Shown piece by piece: positions 33,050 to 43,580 of a DNA stretch of 64,000 nt. Within the stretch, counting starts at the first letter, position 1; each line of letters begins with the position of its first letter. Source of the stretch: Talpa occidentalis (taxonomy: Eukaryota; Chordata; Mammalia; Eulipotyphla; Talpidae); contig NW_023603184.1 in NCBI RefSeq assembly GCF_014898055.3, forward strand, positions 116,612,615 to 116,676,614. Direction: 5' to 3'. The notes under the pieces were generated by a model, which saw only the letters and a list, made by a program, of their open reading frames with translations, made no database searches and had not been told where the DNA came from. The position numbers and the translations under genes are program-made.

Positions 33050-33368
33050 ACTTCAGTTAGCATTCACTTGAACGAAAGGCCAATTAACATAAAAATTAAT
33101 TTTATGTGACGCTCAACCAGCACAGAGTTTATATGCTGTAAAAGAATTATAGTGATTAGTGTACAATCCAGCTTGTACAATACAAATAGGCAGTGGCATT
33201 TGTTATTTCCAGCAGTGCATTTGCTACCTGGGAAATTCTCCTTCTGAGTATGTTTCTTAAGAACATGGTTTTTAATAGTTGACTTGACATTTATATCTTG
33301 AGCAAAACTGAAATGGGCAGCTAAAGACTAATTATGCTAAATATTCCAACAAGCATAATTACTATCAC

Positions 33369-33385
33369 TCCGGCAGGGGGCACTG
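33369..33385 (+). promoter_or_regulatory. CTCF-like motif (plus orientation)
   Basis: TCCGGCAGGGGGCACTG matches the CTCF core CAGGGGGCRCT at every core position. Bases before the core deviate (CGG instead of CAC). It lies outside any recognised repeat and in a candidate conserved block. Confidence 0.55.
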
Positions 33386-33405
33386 AAAGCAAAGTCTCAG
33401 TGTGT

Positions 33406-33437
33406 CTTTTTTCTTTCTTTCTTTTTTTTTTTTTTTA
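33406..33437. repeat. T-rich (TTTC)n tract
   Basis: TTTTTTCTTTCTTTC followed by a run of T. Simple low-complexity tract. Confidence 0.9.
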
Positions 33438-33840
33438 TCTAACTCCTTATTTTAGGCTTATTTAAGGAAGCTGATTGCCTTACCCTAATGATTCCTTTTT
33501 TGCATAATCTACACTGCAATAACCTAGAAGCATTTTTTTATTTTAGTATAATTTTAAATTTCGGTTTCTGCTCTGTTAGATTTTTCTCCATTCAAAGAAC
33601 AAGGACATCACAGAAAATGCAAAATATTGGCCTGTGCTCCAGCCTTGGAAGTTTTGGAGCAGAACCTGACTTGCTTTAAGGGCCTCTGTTTTGTGTGCTG
33701 CACGGTGCCTTGCCTGGTGTTAGAGTTAATTGCAGAGGGAGGAGGAGGGGGGCGTGTACGCACCCTTGCAAATTTGGCTTCTATTAAGTCAACAGCAAAA
33801 TTGAGAAACAAGCTTTTCACTAGCAAATGCTAATTATAAT

Positions 33841-34719
33841 GAAAAACTCCCCACCATATACACAGTAGAAAAACAGATATATAAGTACTGCACTGTAATT
33901 TCCTGCGAATCACAGTTGGCAGCATTTGACTACACAAGTCAAGGACCTTATAGGCAAGATTATCTAGAAAATCCCTTGCTTCAGAAGCCAAAATCCTTTA
34001 AGTCTTCAGTATTTAAATGCAGCTGTACTGCTGATTAGATGTCAGAACTAGAGCACTCTGAAGTGCCCTGTTTTGTGATTAACTCAATGGACCAATTTTG
34101 CTTTCAGATACTTCCATGGAGAAAAAATTTGCATACAAATTTGGAAATGACTATCATCTTTCAGGGTTATGCAGGGACTGGGGGATGCAAACCTGGGGAA
34201 TGCCACGGTAACCCTTTTCCACAATTGTCTTCTCTCTAGCTTAATCTCTTAGTGAATCTTCTTTATCACCAAGAGTGTGGCACAGCCACAGGGATGTTGC
34301 AAGCACCAAATCCTGTCCTGTTTTTTTTCAGTACTTTATTGATTAGCATATCCCCATTCTGTCTGCTGGGTGGGAATCAGCACTCAGAAACGGCTTTCAG
34401 CTCTGCCATGGATTAAAATCTTTTGCCATATGTGGGGGTTCCCTGGTGTAAATATGTACCTGACATTGTTGCTTTTGTGTTTGTAATTTACCTAGTGGGT
34501 CATAGTTTGGGTATAGACTTAGCACCCCTTGCCATAGACAGGTGTGGTTCATTTTCCCTGTTCTTGGCATCCCAGGCACAGCAGACAGGCCTCCTCTACT
34601 GTCTCTCAGCACAGAGCACAGAGGAAAGTCAGGGAACCAGTGTGAAGTTCTCTGTGAGCCCCAAGCTGTCTCTGCCCACAGAGGTGCTTGCTAGACACCA
34701 AGGGCATGTGCCCTTGGCT
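33841..34719. other. Unannotated DNA
   Basis: No repeat or exon recognised up to the SINE. Confidence 0.4.
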
Positions 34720-34986
34720 TTCTTTTGTTTTTAAGATTTATTTATTTTTGCATACAAGAGCTGGGGTACAGGCCAGAGGTGTGGGAGGTGAGAGGATTCA
34801 TCAGAGAGAGTGGGGAGCAGAACAGGCAGACTGACAGAAATACATTGCTGAGGGGAGCAGCGGGCAAGTAAGGAGAGGTCTGCTGTACCATGTGGGTAGC
34901 TCCCTGGCCGGAGATGGAACTCATGTGCAGAGGCTGCGGATTGTTTCATAGTGCAGCGCTTAACCCCTTGCTCTACCAGGGAGGCC
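34720..34986 (-). mobile_element. tRNA-derived SINE, subfamily A
   Basis: Minus-strand copy from TTTTAAGATTTATTTATTTT to CTACCAGGGAGGCC. TSD of 15 bp (CATGTGCCCTTGRCT) at 34705-34719 and 34987-35001 with one mismatch. The 100-codon minus frame here is SINE-derived. Confidence 0.94.
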
Positions 34987-35001
34987 CATGTGCCCTTGAC
35001 T

Positions 35002-36444
35002 ATAGAGGCTCCCACCCAGTTTGGAAACTGCATTCCCCACTAAAAAGACAGCAGAAAATAGAAAGGACCAAGAAAGAGATTACATTCTAAGTTCTAACCC
35101 TCTGAATATATAAAAAGCCAAACAAGTGATAAGTAGCAGATGTTTATTAGGGGCACTAGAAGAAAGCGAATGCAGTTGATAAAGACTATATATAAACTCT
35201 GAACTGTGAGCAGCTGCAGACACAGAGAATATCTTGCAATTAGTAAAGAGGGCGTGATACAAGGAAACAATCACGAAGTACACGTCAGCAAGGGAGCAGA
35301 AGAGCAGCCTTGACCTGAACATTTGCAGTGTCCATGACAATGGCAGGCCCACATTCTATATGCCCAAATATCTAAAAATTATTAAACAGGTTTACAAATT
35401 CATAAATAATGTACATTCTAGCTCCCTACCATGACAGGAGTCATTTCGCAGACCTGGAAGCTCTAGCTCAAATTGAGACTCCTCATTTTCCTTGGACCAT
35501 ATTTCCTTATCAGTCAGAATCCATCCCACACAATGAGGGCCTTCCTGTGTTAAATGACCAACTGGCATGTCCAAGTTACAGCCACACCCCCTGCCAGTAG
35601 CGACCCTTCGGCCACCCACAGGCCTTGGGGTGCTACACACCGTCTGCAAGTTCCAACCCTTGAAAGCCCAGGAAAGAAGGGAGTACAGCTTGGAAGTGGG
35701 CTCAGGGCTATTTGAACTGGGAATTCCAGGGTCCTGGATACTCACATAGTGACCTGGAAACAGAACTCTTATCTGAACCTAAGTGCAATAGAGTATACAG
35801 AAGAGGGTCTGCAGTTCTGGTAATGAACGAAAAATGTCTGCATCAGATCCAAGTAAGAATATTTTCCCTAGTCACACCTGCTCAGTTTCCAGCAATTCCT
35901 GGCGAAAAGAAAATGGAATTTCATGTAATAATAGTTCTGCAATACGTGCTACCTAAAAACTGTTATATGTAAGTGCAGTGAGTTCTCTCATCCAGAGGGT
36001 GGGCTCAATAATTCATATTTAATCTTACCACTTTGAATGAAAGGCTTGAGTCCAGGTGCATTATAGGTGCTTCATAAAAATTATTAATTACACATTGACT
36101 TCTTAGGTATTTAGGATATTATGTTAGTTCTTTGAAAGCCCACAAGGCAATATAGCAAGAAGACTTCAGGGAGAGTTAAAAGTGCCTGAGGAATCCTATG
36201 AAGTAGACAAACACAAGACTTGGGCCTGTCGATGGTGCCACTTCTAGTCTCCTGAGTGGGTTTGCAAGTTAGGCTGGAACCATGAATCCAATGATCCTGT
36301 GTTCCTGAAACGCAACTGAAGTCTCCCAAGCCAAGTGCTGCTGGGCACTGATGTGCACAGAACCAAAGAGAAGCAGAGCGCATGACCCCGTGTTGAATGG
36401 CAAACAAATGAGGGGTGGCAGCCAGAAGCCTGGGCAGAGTGCTG
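35002..36444. other. Unannotated DNA
   Basis: About 1.4 kb without a repeat I can name. Overlapping frames of 63-117 codons at 35392-35972 show no recognisable domains. Confidence 0.4.
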
Positions 36445-36717
36445 GTTTTTTTTTTTTTGTTGTTTGTTTGTTTGTTTGTTTGCTTTGTTTTTTTTTTAAA
36501 GATTTATTTATGCAAGCACTGGGTACAGTCAGAAGCGCGGTAGGGTGAGAGAATTCACCGGAGCCAGAGCGGGGAGCAGAACAGGCAGAAGGACTGAAGT
36601 ACACTGCTGAGGGGAGGGGCAGGAGAGGTCTGCGCGCCATGTGGGGAATGAACTGGCGCTGCAGAGGCTGCGGCAGCTTCGCAACCCAGCGCTCAACCAC
36701 TGCGCCACTGGGGAGGC
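36445..36717 (-). mobile_element. tRNA-derived SINE, subfamily B, with expanded (TTTG)n tail
   Basis: Minus-strand copy. The tail is replaced by poly-T and a GTTT tetranucleotide expansion (about 36459-36490). The body has subfamily-B markers (AGCACTGGGTACAGTCAGAA, TCACCGGAGCCAGAGCGGGG), a shortened middle, and the head GCGCCACTGGGGAGGCC. TSD CCTGGGCAGRATGCTG (16 bp, one mismatch) at 36429-36444 and 36718-36733. The overlapping 162-codon frame is SINE-derived. Confidence 0.93.
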
Positions 36718-36733
36718 CCTGGGCAGAATGCTG

Positions 36734-38989
36734 TTTTAAGTTGGGCCAGTAAGACATGAGCGTGGACAGACTGCGCTCAGTCCTTTCTCAGAAAAAAAAA
36801 AAAAAAAACGTGGTATGCAAGGGTCACCTCCTGGTCTAACTGCAGCAAGAGCAGCTACATCTAATCACACCATTTTTCCCATAAAGGAAAAAGGCATGGC
36901 ATTTTCTAGCTGTTAGAATAGAGGATAACCTACTCCTTTATGGGAGAGAACCTTTGATGAAAACTATCTGCCTCGTTGCAGATAATGCTGACCAGTAAAC
37001 AGAGTGGGGCTGCTGCCCAGTGGGTTTCCTAATATTTCCTCATTTGAATTATACTTTTCCACCCCTCTGGCAGGCTGAGGTCCATAGAATGGTCAAGCAG
37101 GAGACAACAGAGAACAGGTGCTTTCAAAAGTCTCACAGGCACGGCGTTGAGTACTGTCAATTCCCTCTCTGGAGCTCACGAGGTACCCATCAGATCCATC
37201 ACTTTTTGGGAACTGTAAGCAAAGGGCAGTAGGACCTGGCTTTCCTTGGGAGTGGAAGACTCCTGCCCCTCTGGAATTTCTATGGAAATTCCTGCAGTGA
37301 TCTTTTAGTTATATCCCACCAGATGACTCAGGAGAAGATTTGCATGTAGTCGGTTAACTAATGGCTAAAGAACCAGATGTAGCTCAGTTTGTCTATTTTT
37401 GTCCTGCACCTGCAGACATAATATTTAAAAAGCAACAGTCTCTTTCTAAAGGGTTGTGCTCCGTATTAATAGGATTTTAGCTTCTCTTTTTTAATAACAC
37501 TTTCCTTCTGCCTGCTTCCCTCATGGATTGATGCCATTTTATCAGCAATTTGGGTCCCACCACTTGCTTCCAACTCTCATGGCCTGTAATCAGCTGATAG
37601 ACTGAAGAGGAATGACCACAAAATAACTCTACATAGACTCATCACATAGGTCTTCACCATGAAACTCAACACAGCAGAGGGCACTGAAATAGAACATAAA
37701 CTATCGAACTTGCTTTTCTTCCCTTGGGGTGGACCACCTATTGTTCTGCATTGAACTCTAGTGACAAGTAGCTGCTCCTTGCTTCTTTTCAAATCACATG
37801 ATATTCACTGAAACGCAGCATGAAGAATGAAACATCTTTTCATGACATATTTTTGAACAAGTTATCATGAGAGTTAAAGGACCCTATCCCTAGGGGCTTA
37901 GCCTGAGTGCTTTGTTAGCTCGATTGATATTTACCTCTTTAAAGTATTTCAATTCTTCCCTATTATCCACCCCGAACTATAGTGTCTGAGAAGAAACCAC
38001 TCATTTAGAAGGCAAGCATTCAAGATGAAGTGTAATCATTGAACTGTAAATGGCTGGAATGCATTTCTACTTGATGTTTTGCCATCAAAGGAAGGCATGA
38101 AAGAAGTCTTCCTTCCAGAGTTAATATAGAAACATGTTTCAGTATTTGCTCATAATGATCAAGTCTCTAGAGAAGGAAAAAAAAAAAAAAAAAAAGCACG
38201 TTCTCACCAAGGCAATACTGGCAGCGGTGGCATAGGCTGAAGGCATTGTTCTGTTTTACACGTGGCTTGGGGCATTAGTGTGACTCTTAGTGAAATCATA
38301 AAATTCCCAGCTTTTTTCTTCTTCAGATGTTTAGCAATTTTATACTACATGCAAATATGTACCCAGGAGGGAAGCTGTTCTCTAGTAAATGTTCCTTTAC
38401 AGTATTGGATTTGGCTTTGGCACCCATAGAGCAGGTTTTACCAGCTTTACAAACAGATCAAAGCTCTTTAAGCCCATGCTGCAGGCTTTTATTCATGCCT
38501 GTGATGCCTGCCTGCCTCTTCCAGCCAAAACCACCTCTCAGCCCCTCGGCAAGGTCCGTGGCTCCCAATCCACAGCCACTCAGTGTTCTTCCCTTACAGC
38601 GTCACCAGCTGGTGAAGCATGTCGGGTCTGGTTAATGAGGTTGTGTAGGGAAAACAGGCTTGAACGGCAAGCTCAGTCTCCTTGATTATTAGGCAGCAGG
38701 TTTTAAGAAGCATAAGAATCAGGAATTCTGTTTTATTTGCTCTACATTATAAGGGATTTCTAATTCAGAATACCAAGCTGAAAATAGGTCAGTTCACAGA
38801 TGCAAGATTTTCTCAAGTGATGATTTCAGAAGGAACAGCTAGGTTTTCATGGATGCTCACACTTCAGTTGCAGTGGGCTTCTGTTGTTCCTTCCTGCTTC
38901 TCGTTACTTCTTCCTTCTGCTGCTTTAATCACCCACTTCTCCTGTTTCCTAGGAGGAAGTTCCTTTCCCCAAGAGGAAAAGCGAAGGAG
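36734..38989. other. Unannotated DNA with poly-A runs
   Basis: Contains A runs at 36791-36808 and 38179-38195 and a CTCF-like motif at 37669. No transposon or exon recognised. The frames at 38327-38685 lack known domains. Confidence 0.4.
37669..37686 (+). promoter_or_regulatory. CTCF-like motif (plus orientation)
   Basis: ACACAGCAGAGGGCACTG contains CAGCAGAGGGCACT, which matches the CTCF core with the common A at the fourth core position. Not in a recognised repeat. Confidence 0.45.
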
Positions 38990-39165
38990 CACTTTTCACC
39001 TGAATTCTTACTTACTGTGTCACTTTGGACAAGACACTCCACTCACCCAACTGTCAGATTTCTTATCTAAAATATAGTAAGTATAATAATGCAGTTCATC
39101 GATGAGGGGCGCCAATGATGAAGGTCTGGCACATTTAACAAATGGTAGTTGTTATTATAATGAGA
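38990..39165 (+). mobile_element. MIR SINE (sense)
   Basis: CTTACTTACTGTGTCACTTT, GGACAAGACACTCCACTCAC, CAGATTTCTTATCTAAAATA and TCTGGCACATTTAACAAATG follow the MIR order ('acttactagctgtgtgaccttgggcaag ... tttcctcatctgtaaaat ... gcctggcacat'). Confidence 0.65.
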
Positions 39166-39541
39166 TTAGTGTGACAAGCCAGTGAGGTATGAGTTTATCC
39201 ACCTGCTGTCCAGCTAATACTTACCTGGGACAGGTGTCTGGAAGGACCTTAGGGGGCTGCATGAGGCTTCAAGGGGTTGGCCTCTTGGACAAAGGGAGGT
39301 AAGATAGCGCAGACCTGGGAATCCTGTCTCCAAGCATAGATGGTTGATTTCCCTTGGAGAATCACCCTGAGTAGATTTCTGACTGGCAACATGCCTCAGA
39401 GGCTTGTTGACCACTTGGACTTTTCAGTTCTACGTCTAGAGTAATGGTTCTTTCTTGTATTGCAACATGGTAACATCTGCCATTATTTCTCCATTTGCTC
39501 CACTGCTCTTTCTGGACGATTCTGCCAAGTATTTAATAACG
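39166..39541. other. Unannotated DNA
   Basis: Nothing recognised before the SINE. Confidence 0.4.
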
Positions 39542-39552
39542 TAACCTTTTCT

Positions 39553-39836
39553 CTTTTTTTTAAGGTTTATTTATTTATTTATACAAGAGCTGGGGTACAG
39601 GCCAGAGGCATGGGAGGGTGAGAATATTCACAAGAAACAGAACAGGGAGCAGAACAGGCAGATGAACTGAAAGCACTGCTGAGGGGAGCAGTGGGCACTA
39701 CAGGAGAGGTCTGCTGTGCCATGTGGGTATCTCCGCTGCTGGCTGGGATTGAACCCATGCTGCAGAGGCTGCAGACAGTGTCACAGCGCTGCGCTCGACC
39801 CGCTGCACCACCAGGGAGTCCCTCCTTAACCTTTTC
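39553..39836 (-). mobile_element. tRNA-derived SINE, subfamily A
   Basis: Minus-strand copy from the poly-T and GGTTTATTTATTTATTTATA stretch to CACCACCAGGGAGTCCC. TSD TAACCTTTTCT (11 bp, perfect) at 39542-39552 and 39837-39847. The core carries private changes (CAAGAAACAGAACAGGGAGC). Confidence 0.93.
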
Positions 39837-39924
39837 TTAAAGCAGCCTAAGAAAAGCTTGGTCCCTCTTGCCTTCTGTTCGCACAGGGACAGCATGGTGC
39901 TCGACAAGGCTCTCCTTTCCTCTG

Positions 39925-40095
39925 TGGCAGCAGCTCTCAAAATGTGGTCATAGCAGTGGCAGAATCTGGTAATTTGTTAAATATGAAAATACTCAGTCCC
40001 CACCCTATACCTAGTGGATTGGAAACTCTTGGGTGGTGCACAGCTATTTGGGTTTGAACAAACCCTCCAGATGTTTCCAATCTCATTAAGATGCC
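39925..40095. mobile_element. hAT-type MITE (MER group)
   Basis: TCTCAAAATGTGGTCATAGC, GAATCTGGTAATTTGTTAAA, CTCAGTCCCCACCCTATACC and GGAAACTCTTGGGTGGTGCA are the standard wording of MER-type nonautonomous hAT elements ('ctcaaagtgtggtcc ... cttgttagaaatgcaaattctcgggcccc ... gaaactctgggggtggggc'). Confidence 0.65.
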
Positions 40096-40899
40096 ACCCT
40101 CCATTCCAATGTTCACATTCAGACTTTGTCTCTAACACACCCTTCTGTGCTGTGTCCTGGAAGCCCCCAGAGGGAGAGGTACAAAGTCAGGGACTGCTGT
40201 GTCTGCCCAAAGCTCCCAGTGTTCTATTGGCTTACCTATGCACTTCACTAGGCTGAGGGAGTGATCCCATCTGGCAGGGCCTCCCAGTGGGCCTCCGGCT
40301 AACCAGGCCTGGGGGCAACTTCTTTCTGTCCTAACTGGCTTCTTGTCTTCCCTCAGCATCCCTCCTGTGCCCCAGGCCCCTCTGTCAGGAACGTGGTCAT
40401 CTCAAAACAGACAAGCAACAGTGATTCAAAAGTGCAGTAATTATCTTTGTGTACCTTCCTGATAAACTTTGTATGGATTTTCTCTATACGTTTGGAACAA
40501 CTGCACCAGCTTCTCACAGTGCTACTCCAGTTGCTCCAAAGACACCACCTGCAGTTTTCAGGGGGCTTACCAGTTTTTTTCCCCCGGGGCCTCTGAGTTC
40601 CTTACCCCATGCTCTGGTATGGATATGTGGCTTCTCTCCTCCGTTAAGTGTCTGAAGGCCCCAGAGAGTAGAACCCCCTAGCCCCATCTCTAAGAACAGT
40701 GGGATTTGACGGCATCTTCCTCTGACCTTTGTATCTGTCTAGCCTGGCCTTCAAGATCCCATTTTCCTTTGTGTGTGTATGTGAGATCTCAACCTCATTC
40801 AGCTTACTTTGCTCAGCTGCTTGCCTCCTCAGGCCATCTGCCCTGACAGGAAGTCTGACAGAGGTGTTTTCTCCTGTTAACTTAGGAAAATTTCCAGCC
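40096..40899. other. Unannotated DNA
   Basis: No family named with confidence. G+C is somewhat higher around 40150-40400. Confidence 0.4.
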
Positions 40900-41262
40900 T
40901 ACAAGAGAGAGTGTAGACGAGAACAACAAAGCCTTCCTCTGGACCTGTGGTTGCTGACATTTTGCCACATTTATTTTATCCTCTCTTCACAATAAACACT
41001 TTCTTTTCTGAATCATTTGATGGTATGTTGCAGACAACAAAAAACTTTACCACTAAACATTTCAGATTGTATATTCTGAGGACAAGGATATTCTCTTATA
41101 TAACCACAATATCATTTTATGTACGATGCCATAGATATCATATATCATATGTATGTTAATGAATTTATAGTCCCTAATCAAATCCTCCTTATCCTGGCAT
41201 TACTATGTGGTATCATTTTTTTAATTCTTCTGAAACAGATCCCATGGTTTACTTTAACAGTT
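40900..41262 (+). mobile_element. Ancient LINE-1-type 3-prime UTR, left part
   Basis: Recognised words: CTACAAGAGAGAGTGTAGAC, TTGCTGACATTTTGCCACAT, GGTATGTTGCAGACAACAAA, CCACTAAACATTTCAGATTG, AGGACAAGGATATTCTCTTA and TATAACCACAATATCATTTT. They follow an old 3-prime UTR ('agtagagagaatagtataatg ... gcatcaacattttgccaatc ... cataaccacaataccatt'). A SINE splits it at 41263. Confidence 0.65.
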
Positions 41263-41498
41263 TTTTTTAAAGAAGTGGGGTTGTAGGGGGAAAGAAGATT
41301 CACCAGAGAGAGCAGAGAGCAGAATAGGCAGATGTACCAAAACACACTGCTGAGGGGAGCAGCGGGTGAGACAGGAGAGGTCTGCTGCACCATGTGGGTT
41401 GCTTCCCAGCAGGCCGGGGATTGAACTCGTGCCGCAAACACTGCAGACAGCCTCACGGCACTGGGCTCAGCAACCTGCGCAACCAGGGAGGCCCCAAT
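41263..41498 (-). mobile_element. tRNA-derived SINE, subfamily A, tail-proximal deletion
   Basis: Minus-strand copy that lacks the ATTTATTTATGCATACAAGA and GTACAGGCCAGAG region: poly-T and AAAGAAGTGGGGTT run directly into GAAGATTCACCAGAGAGAGC. The head GCAACCAGGGAGGCCCC is intact. TSD TTTAACAGTT at 41253-41262 and 41499-41508. So the copy inserted normally and either arose from, or later suffered, an internal deletion. Confidence 0.9.
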
Positions 41499-41665
41499 TT
41501 TAACAGTTCTTTCATGTTCTCTTCCATACAGTGGGATTTTGAAGAGAGTAACTGGTGTTTTGTTGACCATCTTACGATTTGGATGTGTTCAATAGTTTCC
41601 TCATGATAAGATACAGGTTAAATATTTGGGGGACAGAATACTGTATAAGTAATTTTTTCACCCCA
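41499..41665 (+). mobile_element. Ancient LINE-1-type 3-prime UTR, right part
   Basis: Continues the interrupted element: GTTTTGTTGACCATCTTACG, GATTTGGATGTGTTCAATAG, TTTCCTCATGATAAGATACA and GGTTAAATATTTGGGGGACA. This matches 'attctggatttgtctgattgtttcctcatgattagattcaggttaaac' of the same old family. Confidence 0.7.
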
Positions 41666-42949
41666 AAGTTGGTGAGATCCAGGCTACACAAGTATAGGAG
41701 AATATACTAGAATCCCAGAACTGTAGAGCAGAAGAGCCTCACAGTTTGATGCCACCACCTCCTGTTACACCACAGCCATCACGAGGTCAACGTTTCTCCA
41801 ACCACACAGCTGGAGGCCGGGAGCTGGTTGCTGCTACACCGTTTACTAAAACTCTTCTGAAATGTTAGTATTTACTTTCTTCAACTTTTCAGGGCCCCAG
41901 TGAGTGTGAGATTAAGCTGGAGATATGGCGCCGTTGACATATTTATACAGATGCCAGAGTGTGTTATTGCAAAGCTTTTTCTTTCCCCTGCTTTGAAGTC
42001 TGGCAAATCCCCTCGTGACCTCTCTGAGAGATACTCAAGAAGCAACTAATGCCTGTTTTCAACAGAAAAGACAAGTTTTATGTAAAGAGTGGCATTCTAC
42101 CAAGTTCCAGACACACTTCTAGGTTAAGAGAAGCAGCAGCCCAGCACTTCTGATCTATTTGTGTCAATTTAAAAGGCAGGTATCTTTCCCTTGACCTGTT
42201 TTCAATACTATAATCCCGTTACCTTGACACTATCCTCTGGAGTTTGGCTTTGTTTGGGAATTTTAAATTCCTTTATTTGTAACAGATCAAGGGCTATCTG
42301 GCACACACGCAGCATTTGCACGTGGGCCGGGATGGACCTTGCTGCCTGCCTGAGCGCAAGCAAGCATCCGTGGATTTTCCAGATAACCACGCAGGGTCCG
42401 CCCACTGCCATTGATAGTGAATAGCAGCCCTATTTGCAAACTGTACTACTCTTCTCCTTTGGAAATGAATAGAAAAACATGACATTTTGTGAGACTTACC
42501 AACTTGCTTTCTGCCATTAAGTGGCGTATCTAAGCAGTCACTGAGTGTGGCATCAGTAGCACTGTCTTTCTGCAGACGTGTTTATTCGCAAGCGCACTGC
42601 GCTGCATGAGGTAACCTCATCTCCATGACTGTTTCTGCATGTGGGACAGGGGCGCCCCGTGGACTGTGAAGGGCATTTTGAAGGACTGAGCAGCGGTCAC
42701 CAAGAGTATGGCTAGTGGTTCAAACCTGATCAACTCCCATATTTGTCCCATCTTCTGGAAGAATGGTTTTTAAATAATTGAAAAAAAATTGAAAAGACTA
42801 CTCGACATGCATAAAGGATATGAAATTCAAATTTGACCATCCACAAATAACTATTATTGGTACACACCCACACGTATTCATTTATCTGCGGCTGATGGCG
42901 CTGCTTTTGCATTGCAAAGGCAGGAGTGAGTAGTTGCAACAGCCACCCT
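41666..42949. other. Unannotated DNA
   Basis: No repeat recognised. It retains scattered CpGs at 42300-42420 and 42560-42660. Overlapping short frames lack domains. Confidence 0.4.
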
Positions 42950-43110
42950 TCATCTGTTCATTCATCAAATTCCTGCTATGTTCCAGGCGCTCTGCTAAGC
43001 ACTGGAGGTGGAGAGATATGAAAAACATAATCTTTTCTCTTGGGGCACTCAATCTATCAGGTAAAGCAAGGTAAGCAGAAAAATGGCATAACGGGACAAG
43101 TGATACAGTG
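42950..43110 (-). mobile_element. LINE-2 3-prime end (antisense)
   Basis: GTTCATTCATCAAATTCCTG, CTATGTTCCAGGCGCTCTGC, TAAGCACTGGAGGTGGAGAG and CTTGGGGCACTCAATCTATC match antisense L2 ('attcaacaaatatttattgagcgcctactatgtgccaggcac ... gagcttacagtctag'). Confidence 0.7.
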
Positions 43111-43369
43111 AAGATGTATGAAAAGGCCAAAGAATTCAGCACAGGCATCCTTTCTTGGGGGTGGGGTGGGGAGGGGAGACATGACAGTTTGCACAGGCAA
43201 GCAGGTGATGATGCAGGTTTTGGGTGGGGGTGAGGTGTTCCCTGCCCCTACCACCCCACACAGCCTCCACTGTGACCTGTGTGGGGTTTCTTACCAATCT
43301 CCCTTCTTGAGCACGGTCAGAGGGTTGCATTCACAGCACACATATAGCTTTGTCTACTTGTCACCCACT
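43111..43369. other. Unannotated DNA
   Basis: G-rich near 43150-43230. Nothing recognised. Confidence 0.35.
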
Positions 43370-43580
43370 ATGAGTGGGAGGCAGTATAGGGTTGGCATTA
43401 AGTGCCAGTGTTGGCACTAACCTGGAAAGTCCCTTCACTCTCTAAGCTTTGACTTCCTCATTTGTGAGATAAGGATACAAGGAAAATCCACCTGAGAGTG
43501 TTGTGGGAAGGGTCCAGTGAGGCAAAGCCTGACTGACAGGTAGTGCCTGCCCTACAGCACCAGCCATTAGAGCTCAGCAG
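43370..43580 (+). mobile_element. MIR SINE (sense)
   Basis: GAGGCAGTATAGGGTTGGCA, CTAACCTGGAAAGTCCCTTC, ACTCTCTAAGCTTTGACTTC, CTCATTTGTGAGATAAGGAT and GTTGTGGGAAGGGTCCAGTG follow MIR ('cagtatagcatagtgg ... aacctctctgtgcctcagtttcctcatctgtaaaatggg ... gttgtgaggatt'). Confidence 0.7.

Larger units (their letters stand above)
33050..33840. promoter_or_regulatory. Candidate conserved noncoding block with CTCF-like site
   Basis: Repeat-free apart from a T-rich tract at 33406-33437. It has clustered homeodomain cores (GGCCAATTAACATAAAAATT, AGACTAATTATGCTAAATAT, CAAGCATAATTACTATCACT), a CTCF-like motif at 33369 and, on the right, GTTAGAGTTAATTGCAGAGG. The pattern resembles vertebrate enhancer/boundary DNA. 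Conservation is not shown by one genome, so this is inference. Confidence 0.4.

Noticed and set aside
36269..36757. 162-codon minus-strand open frame
   Set aside because: Most of it lies in a SINE copy and its poly-T/(TTTG)n tail. The same peptide words occur in other SINE-derived frames (11836-12083, 56107-56528), so it is repeat translation and not a gene.
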